From a virus, in the IMG/VR virus record IMGVR_UViG_3300042474_000309, positions 1 through 26,208 of that record: 26,208 bases of DNA; one strand, written 5' to 3'. Both the position numbers and the translations under genes were made by a program. Positions 1-7,528 of this stretch are shown one piece after another; the first letter of the stretch is position 1; each line of letters opens with the position of its first letter. The notes beneath the pieces are model-generated. The model was not told where the DNA came from. It saw only the letters and a list, made by a program, of their open reading frames with translations, and searched no databases.

Positions 1-1
1 A

Positions 2-571
2 CAACCATTAATTGACAAGTTAAGTCAAATTGATAAACCAATCCAAACTGAAGTTATGGGTATTGGTGGTAAGTTTGATGAGATTAGATACTCTATTTGG
101 GCTTCTAATGCTGTTATATGGGAAAGATTCAACCTTAATGATGATGCTATATTACCAGCAATCCAATCTTCGTTTATGTACATTAAGAAGAACGAATGTA
201 AGGAATACTTTGAGAAGCTTGAAGCTAATTACAAAGAAGGAATTGCCTTAGATAAGATTGTAACTTGGGGAGGGACTATACCAGATGAGCTATTTTATAG
301 TGCTACATTTGCACAAATGGGTATAGACCCAACAATAGATATTAAACCTATATTCTTTGGTAATTATTATGCTCCAGAAAGTTATACTGAATTAGGAGAA
401 AAATTTTATGTACTTTCGCTTTACGGAAATGGAATAGGTAGAAAAGAAACTAAGCAAAGATACATAGACTACTATGATAGGATTATGAGAGTATATTGTT
501 CTAACCAAGGCATAGCTCACGATTATAAAGTAGGTTATATAATGACAGATAAACACTTGAATTTCAAATGA
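2..571 (+). CDS. Hypothetical protein, 5'-truncated (possible sugar-modification gene)
   Basis: The reading frame is open from the left edge, so the N-terminus lies outside the window; the ATG at 56 is only an internal methionine. The visible 189 residues are soluble, rich in aromatic residues, and show no signal peptide or membrane segment. The sequence contains WGGTIPDELF and IFFGNYYAPE stretches that I do not recognise with certainty. It overlaps the following glycosyltransferase-like gene by 4 bp (ATGA), so the two are translationally coupled and probably work in the same pathway. A glycosyltransferase-like role is an inference from context only. Confidence 0.7.
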   Translation, partial: QPLIDKLSQIDKPIQTEVMGIGGKFDEIRYSIWASNAVIWERFNLNDDAILPAIQSSFMYIKKNECKEYFEKLEANYKEGIALDKIVTWGGTIPDELFYSATFAQMGIDPTIDIKPIFFGNYYAPESYTELGEKFYVLSLYGNGIGRKETKQRYIDYYDRIMRVYCSNQGIAHDYKVGYIMTDKHLNFK

Positions 572-1257
572 TTGCATTAACATCAATTTCTCCAAAACAT
601 ATAAACGAAGATATACAAGTAACAGCCATTAACTCTTGGGTTAATTTAGGCCTTAAAGTATATTCGTTTAACAACTCAAAAGAGATTGCTATTCTTAAAG
701 ATAACTACAAGAATGTAACTTTCATAGAAAGCATAAGTGGGGAGCATAAGTTTGGAAGACCTTTAATCTATTTAGATACTTTATTAGACTTTGCTAAGAC
801 CCAAGATGACACAGATATTTGTCTTATTAACTCCGATATTATCTTAAACGATAGTTGGACATTACTTCCAGAGGTTATTGAAAAGTTACCCAATAGAGCA
901 ACTATTGTAAAAAGGAGAGATTTCATTAATGACATAAATGATAACAAAGTATTTGAAAGTGGTATAGATGTATTCTTTATTCATAAAAATTACATAGATT
1001 TGATACCAAAGTCAGAGTTTGCTATTGGAGCTTGTTGGTGGGACTATCATGTTCCTTATTCACTTATGAAGGCTAATATTCCAGTAAAGTTTCTTAGAGA
1101 GCCATTTGCTTTCCATAGACTTCACAATACTCAATACTCTATGCAAGAGTGGGAAGCTTTAGGACACGAATTTAAACATTTGCACAATGTAAGAGCAAGA
1201 AGCATAATGCAACTAAACAATATAATTTACGCTCACATAATGGATAATGTTAAATGA
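568..1257 (+). CDS. Glycosyltransferase-like protein (GT-A-type)
   Basis: A 229-residue soluble protein. It opens with a beta-strand (MIALTSIS) followed by an INSWVNLG helix, as in nucleotide-sugar-binding Rossmann-like folds. Around residues 83-92 hydrophobic residues lead into INSDIIL, a position resembling the DxD metal-binding segment of GT-A glycosyltransferases, here reduced to NSD. An ACWWDYHVPY segment near residue 155 and a FAFHRLHN segment near 185 resemble acceptor-side and late conserved motifs of short phage and capsule glycosyltransferases. It is coupled by ATGA to the upstream gene and followed by a second glycosyltransferase-like gene. Donor and acceptor are unknown. It could modify virion proteins or host surface sugars. 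Confidence 0.6.
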   Translation: MIALTSISPKHINEDIQVTAINSWVNLGLKVYSFNNSKEIAILKDNYKNVTFIESISGEHKFGRPLIYLDTLLDFAKTQDDTDICLINSDIILNDSWTLLPEVIEKLPNRATIVKRRDFINDINDNKVFESGIDVFFIHKNYIDLIPKSEFAIGACWWDYHVPYSLMKANIPVKFLREPFAFHRLHNTQYSMQEWEALGHEFKHLHNVRARSIMQLNNIIYAHIMDNVK

Positions 1258-1276
1258 TAATACTAAATAATGTTAA

Positions 1277-1960
1277 ATGGTAATATTTATAAAGACTTGG
1301 AAGAACGACCTAAAATGGCTTAAATACTGTCTTAAATCAATAGAAAAGTATGGTAGTGGATTTGAAGTGTTAATTGTTGCAGATTGGGATTGCAAATCCG
1401 AGATTGAATCTTGGGGATTAACAAAAGAAGTTGTACATTATTGTAGGCCTAATTTTGATGGTTATTTATACCAACAATACATTAAGCTTAGGGCTTTTGA
1501 TTATACTGATTCAGAGTTCATTTTATTTATGGATTCTGATTGTATTTTTACAGAACCTACAAAGCCAGAGGATTTCTTTACTGATGGTAAACCAAATGTG
1601 TTAATGACACCTTACGAGGATATTCCAGAAGTAATGTTTTGGAAAGAAGCTACTGATAAAGCAACTGGATTAGATGTAAAATATGAGTTTATGCGTAGGA
1701 ATGGATTAGCTTACCATAGAAGCACTTTAGTTGGTTTATGGTTAAGTTATTCAGATAGGTTCTTAAATCAGCTTAAAAGAACCAGAAATAGGCAATTCAG
1801 CGAATTTAATATTATTGGTGCTTATGCTTTTGAATTTGAGAAAGAAAAGTATAATTTTGTCAATACCAGAGATTCTATTCCTAATCATCCAGTAAAGCAA
1901 TTCTGGAGCTGGAGTGGACTAACTGAACAAGATAAAGAACAACTAAACAAACATTTATGA
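1277..1960 (+). CDS. Glycosyltransferase-like protein with DSD motif (DUF6492-like)
   Basis: A 227-residue soluble protein. The N-terminus (VIFIKTWKNDLKWLKYCLKS) is the typical start of a short GT-A-like domain. Residues 81-90 read FILFMDSDCI, a textbook DxD motif (D86-S-D88) for metal and nucleotide-sugar binding. Downstream FMRRNGLAYH and NHPVKQFWSW segments recall the DUF6492-like family. The start is the ATG at 1277, 19 bp after the previous stop. It overlaps the FkbM-like gene by 4 bp. The gene probably transfers a sugar in the same pathway as its neighbours. The fold assignment is fairly secure, the substrate unknown. Confidence 0.65.
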   Translation: MVIFIKTWKNDLKWLKYCLKSIEKYGSGFEVLIVADWDCKSEIESWGLTKEVVHYCRPNFDGYLYQQYIKLRAFDYTDSEFILFMDSDCIFTEPTKPEDFFTDGKPNVLMTPYEDIPEVMFWKEATDKATGLDVKYEFMRRNGLAYHRSTLVGLWLSYSDRFLNQLKRTRNRQFSEFNIIGAYAFEFEKEKYNFVNTRDSIPNHPVKQFWSWSGLTEQDKEQLNKHL

Positions 1961-2622
1961 AAATCCTAAGAAACGATTTAGCCGTTTTAGAAAACGACAC
2001 TCACATTAGTAAATGGGTTGAGCAACACAATTCATTAATCCACAACAAATCATTAGCACAAGAGCTTAAATACTACCTTCGTAAAGATATGAGCATAGTA
2101 GAAATAGGTGCTTTCATAGGGGATAATACAGCTTTCCTAAAAGACTTAGGGAAATGGGTTATTTCTTTTGAACCTAATCCAGAAGCATTTGAATGCCTTG
2201 AGCATAACTCTCAATATTGGGATAATGTTACTTTAGCTAATTGTGCTATTGGCTCTAAAAAGGGCAAAGTAGATATTAACAGAAATGATAATGTAGGTGC
2301 AAGTGTATGTGTAGAAGGCTCTGAAATAGATGTTATAACACTTGATTCTCTTAAGTTAGATTCTTTGGATTTTATGATATTAGACTGCGAAGGCTGGGAA
2401 TTAGATGTCTTAGAAGGTGCTGTTGAAACCATAAAGAAATTTGAACCTTTGATGTTAATTGAAATAAACCGAGGAACTTTAGAGAAATTTGGGAAAAAAC
2501 CACAAGATATATTCGATTTTCTTAATAAATTAGGTTATTTTTGTAGGAACTTATATGCAAATCTCCGAATGGAAGGAGAACAGTATGATATTTTATGTTT
2601 TAAATCTAATTACAATGGCTAA
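1957..2622 (+). CDS. FkbM family SAM-dependent methyltransferase
   Basis: A 221-residue class I methyltransferase. Motif I is SIVEIGAFIGDNTAF (residues 46-60), giving the SAM-binding glycine loop. The acidic end of strand beta-2 is FEPNPEAFECL (71-81). The family-typical IDVITLDSL (124-132) and DFMILDCEGWELDVLEGA (138-155) follow. The DxEGxE-type motif is characteristic of FkbM enzymes, which O-methylate sugars and other small molecules. ATGA coupling to the upstream glycosyltransferase suggests it methylates a sugar made or attached by that set, possibly a decoration on the virion or the host surface. The next small gene starts inside its 3' end (8-bp overlap). Confidence 0.85.
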   Translation: MKILRNDLAVLENDTHISKWVEQHNSLIHNKSLAQELKYYLRKDMSIVEIGAFIGDNTAFLKDLGKWVISFEPNPEAFECLEHNSQYWDNVTLANCAIGSKKGKVDINRNDNVGASVCVEGSEIDVITLDSLKLDSLDFMILDCEGWELDVLEGAVETIKKFEPLMLIEINRGTLEKFGKKPQDIFDFLNKLGYFCRNLYANLRMEGEQYDILCFKSNYNG

Positions 2623-2752
2623 GAAAATAAAAAAACCTAAAACTAAAACTTATTTAGTTAGACCGAGTATCACTAATTGTCGTAAAGGTAAAGGATGTAT
2701 GAGTACATCTCACGAGGAAATGGTTTACAAAGGAAGTAAAATAGCAGCATAA
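2615..2752 (+). CDS. Small lysine-rich protein
   Basis: A 45-residue basic protein starting at the ATG at 2615 (MAKKIKKPKTKTYLVRPS), overlapping the end of the methyltransferase by 8 bp and ending 3 bp before the portal start. An upstream ATG at 2555 in the same frame lies deep inside the methyltransferase and is less likely. It has two cysteines (TNCRKGKGC) and no membrane segment. I do not recognise it. The compact overlaps on both sides argue that it is a real gene, and the basic character would suit nucleic-acid or capsid association, but that is inference. Confidence 0.6.
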   Translation: MAKKIKKPKTKTYLVRPSITNCRKGKGCMSTSHEEMVYKGSKIAA

Positions 2753-2755
2753 GCG

Positions 2756-4660
2756 ATGTACAGTATAGAAGAAATTGCAGCTAAGATTAAGCGTGTTTCT
2801 GCTCTTGCTATTGAAGCCGAGAGAGAACGCAAACAAAGAGCTTACAATAGTGATGTAGCTATGTTATTCGGTAGCGAATACATTGATGTACTTCCAGACT
2901 ATTTTGAAGGCTATGATGAATCAGTTGAAGATTATGAAGCTATTAGAGTTCATAGTGAGAAGAACTGTTTCCCAGCAAGATTGTTTGCAAAAAGAGCACC
3001 TAATCAAACTGAACAAGCAGCTCGTTGGATGCAAGATAACTATAAAAATGTTACGCAACCAGTATTCGTTGATTTCTTAAATACTGTACTTCGTGCAACA
3101 CACGACCAAAATTGGAGTATTCACTTTGGTTTAGATGCACCACAATACGAACAAGCTGGATTAACATTCCAAAAATATTTAGATAATGGTATTAGAGATT
3201 ATGGTTCATTAGAATCATTCTTTAAACAAGTGATGTTTGCATTGCAATTAAAAGATGCAATGGGAGTTATTGCTATCAGACCAGATTCTCTTGAAATGCT
3301 TGAAGATGAAAATGGTGGATATGTTTTAGATTCAAATAAACTTATTGAACCACAACCATATTATTTTACATCAAGACAAGTAGTTGGATTTGATACAAAT
3401 TGTTGTATTGTAGAATCAGAAAAAAAATCTATTGTAGAATATTACGGAAGCAAAAGAGAAAAAGGTAGAATCTATGAGTTTTATGATGACCAAAATATTT
3501 GGTTTTGTAAACAAGTAGGTAAATATGTAGATAATCAATTTGAGATTACTTTATTTTACAATCATGGTTGGGGTAAAGTCCCAGCTACTCGTTTAAGAGG
3601 TATTCCAGTAGTTTACGAAGGTAAAGTATTATGGCAATCTCCTTTCTTATTTGCTACTGACTTATTAGATTTAGTGGCACAAAATAGTGCTTACAAACAA
3701 GCAAGTATTGCTAAATGCGTATTCCCAGCTACAATTATGTTGGGAGATATTTGTGAGTTTGAAGAAAATGGAAATAGATGTAGCGATGGTATTATAGGAT
3801 TCAATGATGAAGATGGTAATTATCATTCTCACACTTGTTCTAATTGCCACGGTGTTGGTTTAGTTTCTCGTTTAGGCCCATTGGAAACAATGTTAATTAA
3901 GCCAGAAGTTAGAGGACAAAATGAAAGTGAATTGCGTTCTTCTCAAGAGCCATTAAAATATGTTTCTCCAGAAGTTCATACTTTACAATTCTTAGAGGAA
4001 TCTATTGATAAGACCGAGATTAAAGCTCGTAAGATTCTTCACTTGCAAACTTCAACCTCTGATATTAAGGGTTATGAGAATATGACTGCTACTGGAACTG
4101 TATTAGACAATAAAGCTGCATTTGCATTTATTATGCCTATTGCACATACTGCATTTGAAACATTTGAGTTTATCATTAATGCTATTGGATGGATGCGTTA
4201 CAAGGATGATTATGTAAAGCCTTCTATTGCATATCCACAAAGCTTTGATATTGGAACTGAAAGAGATATTTTAATGACTATCTCGGAAATGGTTAAGAAC
4301 CAAGTTCCAGCAGTATTGATTCACGCAGAGATATTCAGATACTTAAAATCAGTATTCTACACAGATGCTAAAACAACTGCTGTTTATGAATTAATGATTA
4401 ATACAGATAGGTTATTAGTTTTAAGTGGCGATGAGGTTATGTTAAGACAAGCTAAAGGTCTTGCAGAAAGATGGGAAGTTATCTTACACGATTCATTTAT
4501 GTCATTTGTAGACCAAATGATTGCTTTAGAACCAGATTTCTTAACTCAAGAATTTGAAGTTCAAAAGACTAAGATAGTTGATATGGCTAAATTGAAAGCT
4601 AATCAAATAACTGAAAGTAATAATGTTTCTGTACAAGGTATTGATTCAATGATTCAATAA
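2756..4660 (+). CDS. Portal protein
   Basis: A 634-residue protein in the portal position: just upstream of a MuF-like head protein, scaffold and capsid genes. Length suits a Bacteroidota phage portal, the dodecameric ring through which DNA is packaged. The central region (roughly 290-330) has the AATDLLDLVAQNSAYKQ-like helix before the Cys-containing insertion, and long helices near the C-terminus fit the crown or stem. A cysteine set C333-x8-C342-x18-C361-x2-C364, ending in CSNCHGVG, looks like a small zinc ribbon. The assignment rests on order, length and general resemblance, not on a single diagnostic motif. It shares its final A with the ATG of the next gene. Confidence 0.75.
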   Translation: MYSIEEIAAKIKRVSALAIEAERERKQRAYNSDVAMLFGSEYIDVLPDYFEGYDESVEDYEAIRVHSEKNCFPARLFAKRAPNQTEQAARWMQDNYKNVTQPVFVDFLNTVLRATHDQNWSIHFGLDAPQYEQAGLTFQKYLDNGIRDYGSLESFFKQVMFALQLKDAMGVIAIRPDSLEMLEDENGGYVLDSNKLIEPQPYYFTSRQVVGFDTNCCIVESEKKSIVEYYGSKREKGRIYEFYDDQNIWFCKQVGKYVDNQFEITLFYNHGWGKVPATRLRGIPVVYEGKVLWQSPFLFATDLLDLVAQNSAYKQASIAKCVFPATIMLGDICEFEENGNRCSDGIIGFNDEDGNYHSHTCSNCHGVGLVSRLGPLETMLIKPEVRGQNESELRSSQEPLKYVSPEVHTLQFLEESIDKTEIKARKILHLQTSTSDIKGYENMTATGTVLDNKAAFAFIMPIAHTAFETFEFIINAIGWMRYKDDYVKPSIAYPQSFDIGTERDILMTISEMVKNQVPAVLIHAEIFRYLKSVFYTDAKTTAVYELMINTDRLLVLSGDEVMLRQAKGLAERWEVILHDSFMSFVDQMIALEPDFLTQEFEVQKTKIVDMAKLKANQITESNNVSVQGIDSMIQ

Positions 4661-5583
4661 TGACTTTAGAAGAAATTATAAAGCTTAAATTATCAAGGTT
4701 AGATGATATTCCTACTGCATATACTAATGGTATAAAAGATACGCAGAAGGAAATTATGTTAGAGATGTTGGATTCTTTAGAACAACTAAAGAGGGATGAG
4801 AACGGAAACATAAAAAGAACTCAAGCTAACCTATCAATCATTGAGGATATTAATGATGACCTACAAAAGATATTTAAGGCTTCAGAGTACCTTTCTTTGA
4901 CTTCAGTATTCTTAAAAGAGTTTGATGAACAAGCAAAAATAACAGATGACTTCTTTAAGAAAGCATTTGGAGATTTTGAGGTATCTTCTTTTAATTTAAA
5001 GGCATTAGAGGTAAGCCGTAAACAAGCATTTGAATTAATGGCTGGACAAGCTTATTTAACTTCTAATCTATACAATCCAGTAAAGAATATCTTAACAGAT
5101 GCAGTAGTTGCTGGGGATGCCTACGGTAAGACAGTTAAAGCTATCAGCCAAGCCATACAAGGTGGTACAATCAACGGAAACAAGTTAGAGGGTAGATTAT
5201 ATCGTTATGCTAAACAAATGGCTTTTGACACCTTCGCAGTAGCTGACAGAGGATATACTAATAATATAGCTCAAGATTTAGATGTGGAATGGTATGCTTA
5301 TAGAGGTGGCCTTGTTGAAGATTCAAGACAATTCTGCATTACTCGTAACGGAAAATACTACCATAAGAAAGAAGTAGAAGCTTGGGGAGATTTAAAACAA
5401 TGGGATGGTAAAATTAGTGGAACTGATAGCAAGACAATATTTGTTTATGCTGGAGGTTATAGATGTAATCATTCCATACTTCCTAATGCCATATCTGCTA
5501 CACCAGTAGATGTTATTAAAAGGAACATTGAAAATGGTAATTTCACACCTACTAAAGCAGAGATAGAAATATTAGGATTGTAG
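4660..5583 (+). CDS. MuF-like minor head protein (SPP1 gp7-type)
   Basis: A 307-residue protein immediately after the portal (TAATG overlap). The C-terminal third carries the phage Mu F / SPP1 gp7 head-morphogenesis signature: DSRQFCITRNGKYYHKKE near residues 221-238, a conserved tryptophan (KQWDG), and a terminal GYRCNHSILP block with the Cys-x-His pair near 266-268. The N-terminal part is helical. Such proteins sit inside the procapsid and may be ejected with DNA. No toxin domain is fused. Its stop is TAG, the only TAG I found ending a gene in this window, and it overlaps the 3' end of the opposite-strand tRNA-like gene. Confidence 0.88.
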   Translation: MTLEEIIKLKLSRLDDIPTAYTNGIKDTQKEIMLEMLDSLEQLKRDENGNIKRTQANLSIIEDINDDLQKIFKASEYLSLTSVFLKEFDEQAKITDDFFKKAFGDFEVSSFNLKALEVSRKQAFELMAGQAYLTSNLYNPVKNILTDAVVAGDAYGKTVKAISQAIQGGTINGNKLEGRLYRYAKQMAFDTFAVADRGYTNNIAQDLDVEWYAYRGGLVEDSRQFCITRNGKYYHKKEVEAWGDLKQWDGKISGTDSKTIFVYAGGYRCNHSILPNAISATPVDVIKRNIENGNFTPTKAEIEILGL

Positions 5584-5705
5584 TTAGGATAGGATTTGAA
5601 CCTATATGGTAGGCTTATCTAGAAAGCCGTTTGAAGTACCTATTACAAAAGTCTTATAGCTATTAATGCTTTTGATTTTAGCGTTTACCGTTTCGCCACC
5701 TAACT
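5581..5705 (-). tRNA. tRNA-like gene with 51-nt insertion, identity unresolved
   Basis: Read on the minus strand, AGTTAGG at 5705-5699 pairs perfectly with CCTAACT at 5588-5582. A D-arm GCG/CGC with GG in the loop follows TG at positions 8-9. The T-arm is ATAGG-TTCAAAT-CCTAT, a perfect 5-bp stem with a canonical 7-nt loop. Next to it is a 5-bp/7-nt hairpin, GGCTT-TCTAGAT-AAGCC. Between D-arm and this hairpin lie 51 extra nucleotides (5629-5679), including a CAAAAG/CTTTTG stem (5674-5669 with 5651-5646). Removing them leaves a 74-nt class I cloverleaf. The loop would give anticodon TAG (Leu) but with C instead of U at position 33; shifted by one it reads CTA (amber suppressor). Alternatively the hairpin is a class II variable arm. 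The D-arm resembles tRNA-Leu. No CCA is encoded. Confidence 0.55.
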
Positions 5706-5720
5706 ATTTTTTATAAAGAT

Positions 5721-5921
5721 TTATTTAGGTCTTTTAAATTTAATTGAATTAAATAAATAAATAAGCAAAGCAAATGGGGTAATAATCATAGAAGCTAATA
5801 AATAAGCTATTAAATCTAATAAAGTATAATACTCTTTATTTTCTAATTGTCCCAGCTTCTTACTAATCCAATATACTCCATAAATTGTACTTGCAATCCA
5901 ATAGATAATTAATATTTCCAT
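5721..5921 (-). CDS. Small membrane protein, two predicted TM segments
   Basis: A 66-residue minus-strand protein. MEILIIYWIASTIYGVYWIS forms a first hydrophobic helix, a polar loop with KKLGQLENKE follows, and LIAYLLASMIITPFALLIYL forms a second, with a basic tail (KFKRPK). Topology looks like a hairpin in the inner membrane. It starts directly after the stop of the upstream minus-strand gene (TAA then ATG with no gap), so the two are co-transcribed. Function is unknown. Small membrane proteins in reversed cassettes are often superinfection-exclusion factors or antiholins, but nothing in the sequence proves that here. Confidence 0.6.
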   Translation of the reverse strand: MEILIIYWIASTIYGVYWISKKLGQLENKEYYTLLDLIAYLLASMIITPFALLIYLFNSIKFKRPK

Positions 5922-6113
5922 TTATAAAGATTTAAGTTCTTTAATTTCTCTGATTTCTTCTTTATGTACTCCATCAATCATCACAAAGATAACTGTACTT
6001 TGAATAATAAAGTTTACTTTGTTTAAATGCACATCGTGCTTCTTAGCGTAGAACTCTTTTAACTTATGAAGTGTTTGATACAATACTTCAATCTCTCTTT
6101 TCCTTACAATCAT
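5922..6113 (-). CDS. Hypothetical protein, minus-strand cassette
   Basis: A 63-residue protein, MIVRKREIEVLYQTLHKLKE at its start, helical N-terminal half, then KVNFIIQSTVIFVMIDG that looks like beta strands, and a charged C-terminus. No recognised domain. Its ATG shares an A with the stop codon of the upstream gene (TAATG), and its stop abuts the next start, so it sits in a three-gene operon read against the surrounding head genes. Probably cytoplasmic. Confidence 0.6.
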   Translation of the reverse strand: MIVRKREIEVLYQTLHKLKEFYAKKHDVHLNKVNFIIQSTVIFVMIDGVHKEEIREIKELKSL

Positions 6114-6274
6114 TATTTTCCTAATAAAAGTTTATTAACTGCTGTTTCAATACTAATCTTAACTCCACTTTCAGTTAGAGCCTTAGCTTGTCTTGCGTGG
6201 ATGATAGCCATCGCTTCTCCACAGAATTTAATTGTTGCTGTTATACAGTCTTTATTTTTGCGTTCCCTTGCCAT
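6113..6274 (-). CDS. Small basic protein, first gene of the minus-strand operon
   Basis: A 53-residue protein starting at the minus-strand ATG at 6274 and ending at TAA 6115-6113, overlapping the next ATG. The sequence begins MARERKNKDCITATIKFCGE. A beta-like ITATIKF stretch is followed by helices AMAIIHARQAKALTE and ETAVNKLLLGK, an arrangement reminiscent of short ribbon-helix-helix DNA-binding proteins, but the match is weak. Its position as leading gene of a divergently transcribed cassette would suit a regulator. It is about 50 nt downstream of a TAnnTTTG box on the same strand. Confidence 0.55.
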   Translation of the reverse strand: MARERKNKDCITATIKFCGEAMAIIHARQAKALTESGVKISIETAVNKLLLGK

Positions 6275-6326
6275 ATAGTAACATATAGTAATAAACTACA
6301 ATATTAGGTATAAATATTCACATTTC

Positions 6327-6334
6327 CAAACATA
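6327..6334 (-). promoter_or_regulatory. Minus-strand -7 promoter box (TATGTTTG)
   Basis: TATGTTTG on the minus strand matches the Bacteroidota TAnnTTTG box and lies 53 bp upstream of the 6274 start. No clear -33 TTTG is present. It faces away from the plus-strand box at 6341, making 6275-6366 a divergent promoter region. Confidence 0.4.
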
Positions 6335-6340
6335 TAGTCC

Positions 6341-6348
6341 TATATTTG
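6341..6348 (+). promoter_or_regulatory. Plus-strand -7 promoter box (TATATTTG)
   Basis: TATATTTG fits the consensus exactly. The expected transcript start near 6352-6354 gives a leader of about 13-15 nt before ATG 6367. The box overlaps the apparent TTG start at 6346, which argues that translation begins at 6367 instead. This would restart head-gene transcription after the reversed cassette. The -33 box is not obvious. Confidence 0.5.
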
Positions 6349-6366
6349 AAGAAAAAACAAATATTT

Positions 6367-6678
6367 ATGTCAGTAAGATGCCTAAATGAGAAGGGAACAG
6401 TAGTCTTTATCCCAGAAAAGCTCGTAGCAATGCCAGACTACATGAGGAGAAATAAACTTGTCGTAGATGAGATAAAACCTCAAGAACCATTAAAACCTTT
6501 ATCACAAGTTAATTTAGAGGTAGAAAAACCACAAGAAGTAGTAGATGATTCTCCAATCGTTGAAATAGAAGAAGAACTCACTAAAGAGGAATACTGGGCT
6601 ATTTTAGATGAAAAAGGAATTGAATACAAAAAAACTTACGGAATTAATAAACTTAAAGAATTAGCAAATGCCAATTAA
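6367..6678 (+). CDS. Hypothetical protein with C-terminal HeH/SAP-like motif
   Basis: A 103-residue protein; I choose ATG 6367 (MSVRCLNEKGTVVFIPEKLV) over the in-frame TTG at 6346 because that codon lies in the promoter box. The N-terminal 30 residues look like a small beta domain seen in phage head-completion proteins. The middle is a Pro/Glu-rich linker. The last 35 residues (EEYWAILDEKGIEYKKTYGI then NKLKELAN) form a helix-extension-helix of the HeH/LEM/SAP type, often nucleic-acid binding. It overlaps the scaffold gene by 11 bp. A role in head assembly is inferred from position. Confidence 0.65.
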   Translation: MSVRCLNEKGTVVFIPEKLVAMPDYMRRNKLVVDEIKPQEPLKPLSQVNLEVEKPQEVVDDSPIVEIEEELTKEEYWAILDEKGIEYKKTYGINKLKELANAN

Positions 6679-7528
6679 AGAAGAAGAATTAAAACAATTT
6701 GTGTCTGAATATTTAGACATCAATGTTGATTCAATCGAATCATTAGACAACTTAAAAGAAACATTTGGTTCATCATTCGCAAGAAAAGATGTTTACAAGT
6801 CAGAATTATCAAAAGACCCAAATTTCATTAATCCATTAATCGGTAAAAGATTAGGAACTATTGAAACAAAGATTAAACAAGCAGCTAAGGATAAATTATC
6901 TTTAGAGTTTGATGCTGGGGATTTTAAAGACAAATCTGTTGAAGATTTACTTGATTTAGTAACTGACAAAGCAAAAGGCAAGTTTGAAAAAGAGCTTGGA
7001 GATATGCGTTCAAAGGTAACTGGCGATTCAAGTGAAATTGAAACTAAATACCAAGAGCAATTAAAGTTACTTCGTGAAGAAGCTTCTAATTGGAGAACTC
7101 AAGCTACTAATGCAAACCAAGAGTTTGAATCATTCAAGACTGGCTTAGTAGTTAAAGAGAAACAACAAAAGCTAAACTCTAATTTAGAGAAAGCATTTAA
7201 CTCTGTTAAGTATGCTCCAGAAGCAGATGAGCTTCGTAAAGAAGGTTTTAAGACAAAGATTATGTCAGATGTAAAGTTTGATTTTGATGAAAATGATAAT
7301 TTTAGTATCTTTGACAAAGAAGGTAAGACTTTATTCCATCCTAACAAGGCTGGAGTTCAATACTCTCCAGAAGATTACTTGAGAGATAAAGCTATTGAAT
7401 ATAAGATTTACCAAATGAATCCAGATGGAGGCAGACAAACTAATCAGAGAGTGGTAACACAAGCTGAAAGTACTCCTACTGAAGGGCCAAGAGGAAGAAT
7501 GATACACCCATCGGCAGCTCAGTATTAA
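6668..7528 (+). CDS. Capsid scaffolding protein
   Basis: A 286-residue, highly charged, largely helical protein directly upstream of the major capsid gene, the usual scaffold position. Residues about 105-170 (EKELGDMRSKVTG to NANQEFESFKTG) have the Glu/Lys-rich heptad pattern of a coiled coil. The tail is disordered and ends RGRMIHPSAAQY. There are no cysteines. Scaffold proteins guide procapsid assembly and leave before packaging. There is no protease motif, so scaffold release would be by exit or by a host or other protease. Its stop codon lies within an 11-bp hairpin that begins the capsid leader. Confidence 0.75.
   Translation: MPIKEEELKQFVSEYLDINVDSIESLDNLKETFGSSFARKDVYKSELSKDPNFINPLIGKRLGTIETKIKQAAKDKLSLEFDAGDFKDKSVEDLLDLVTDKAKGKFEKELGDMRSKVTGDSSEIETKYQEQLKLLREEASNWRTQATNANQEFESFKTGLVVKEKQQKLNSNLEKAFNSVKYAPEADELRKEGFKTKIMSDVKFDFDENDNFSIFDKEGKTLFHPNKAGVQYSPEDYLRDKAIEYKIYQMNPDGGRQTNQRVVTQAESTPTEGPRGRMIHPSAAQY

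Noticed and set aside
2211-2432. 73-residue minus-strand ORF
   Set aside because: Fully contained in the FkbM methyltransferase, which has clear motifs on the other strand.
6066-6278. 70-residue plus-strand ORF
   Set aside because: It is antisense to two overlapping minus-strand microgenes that have the TAATG coupling typical of this phage.
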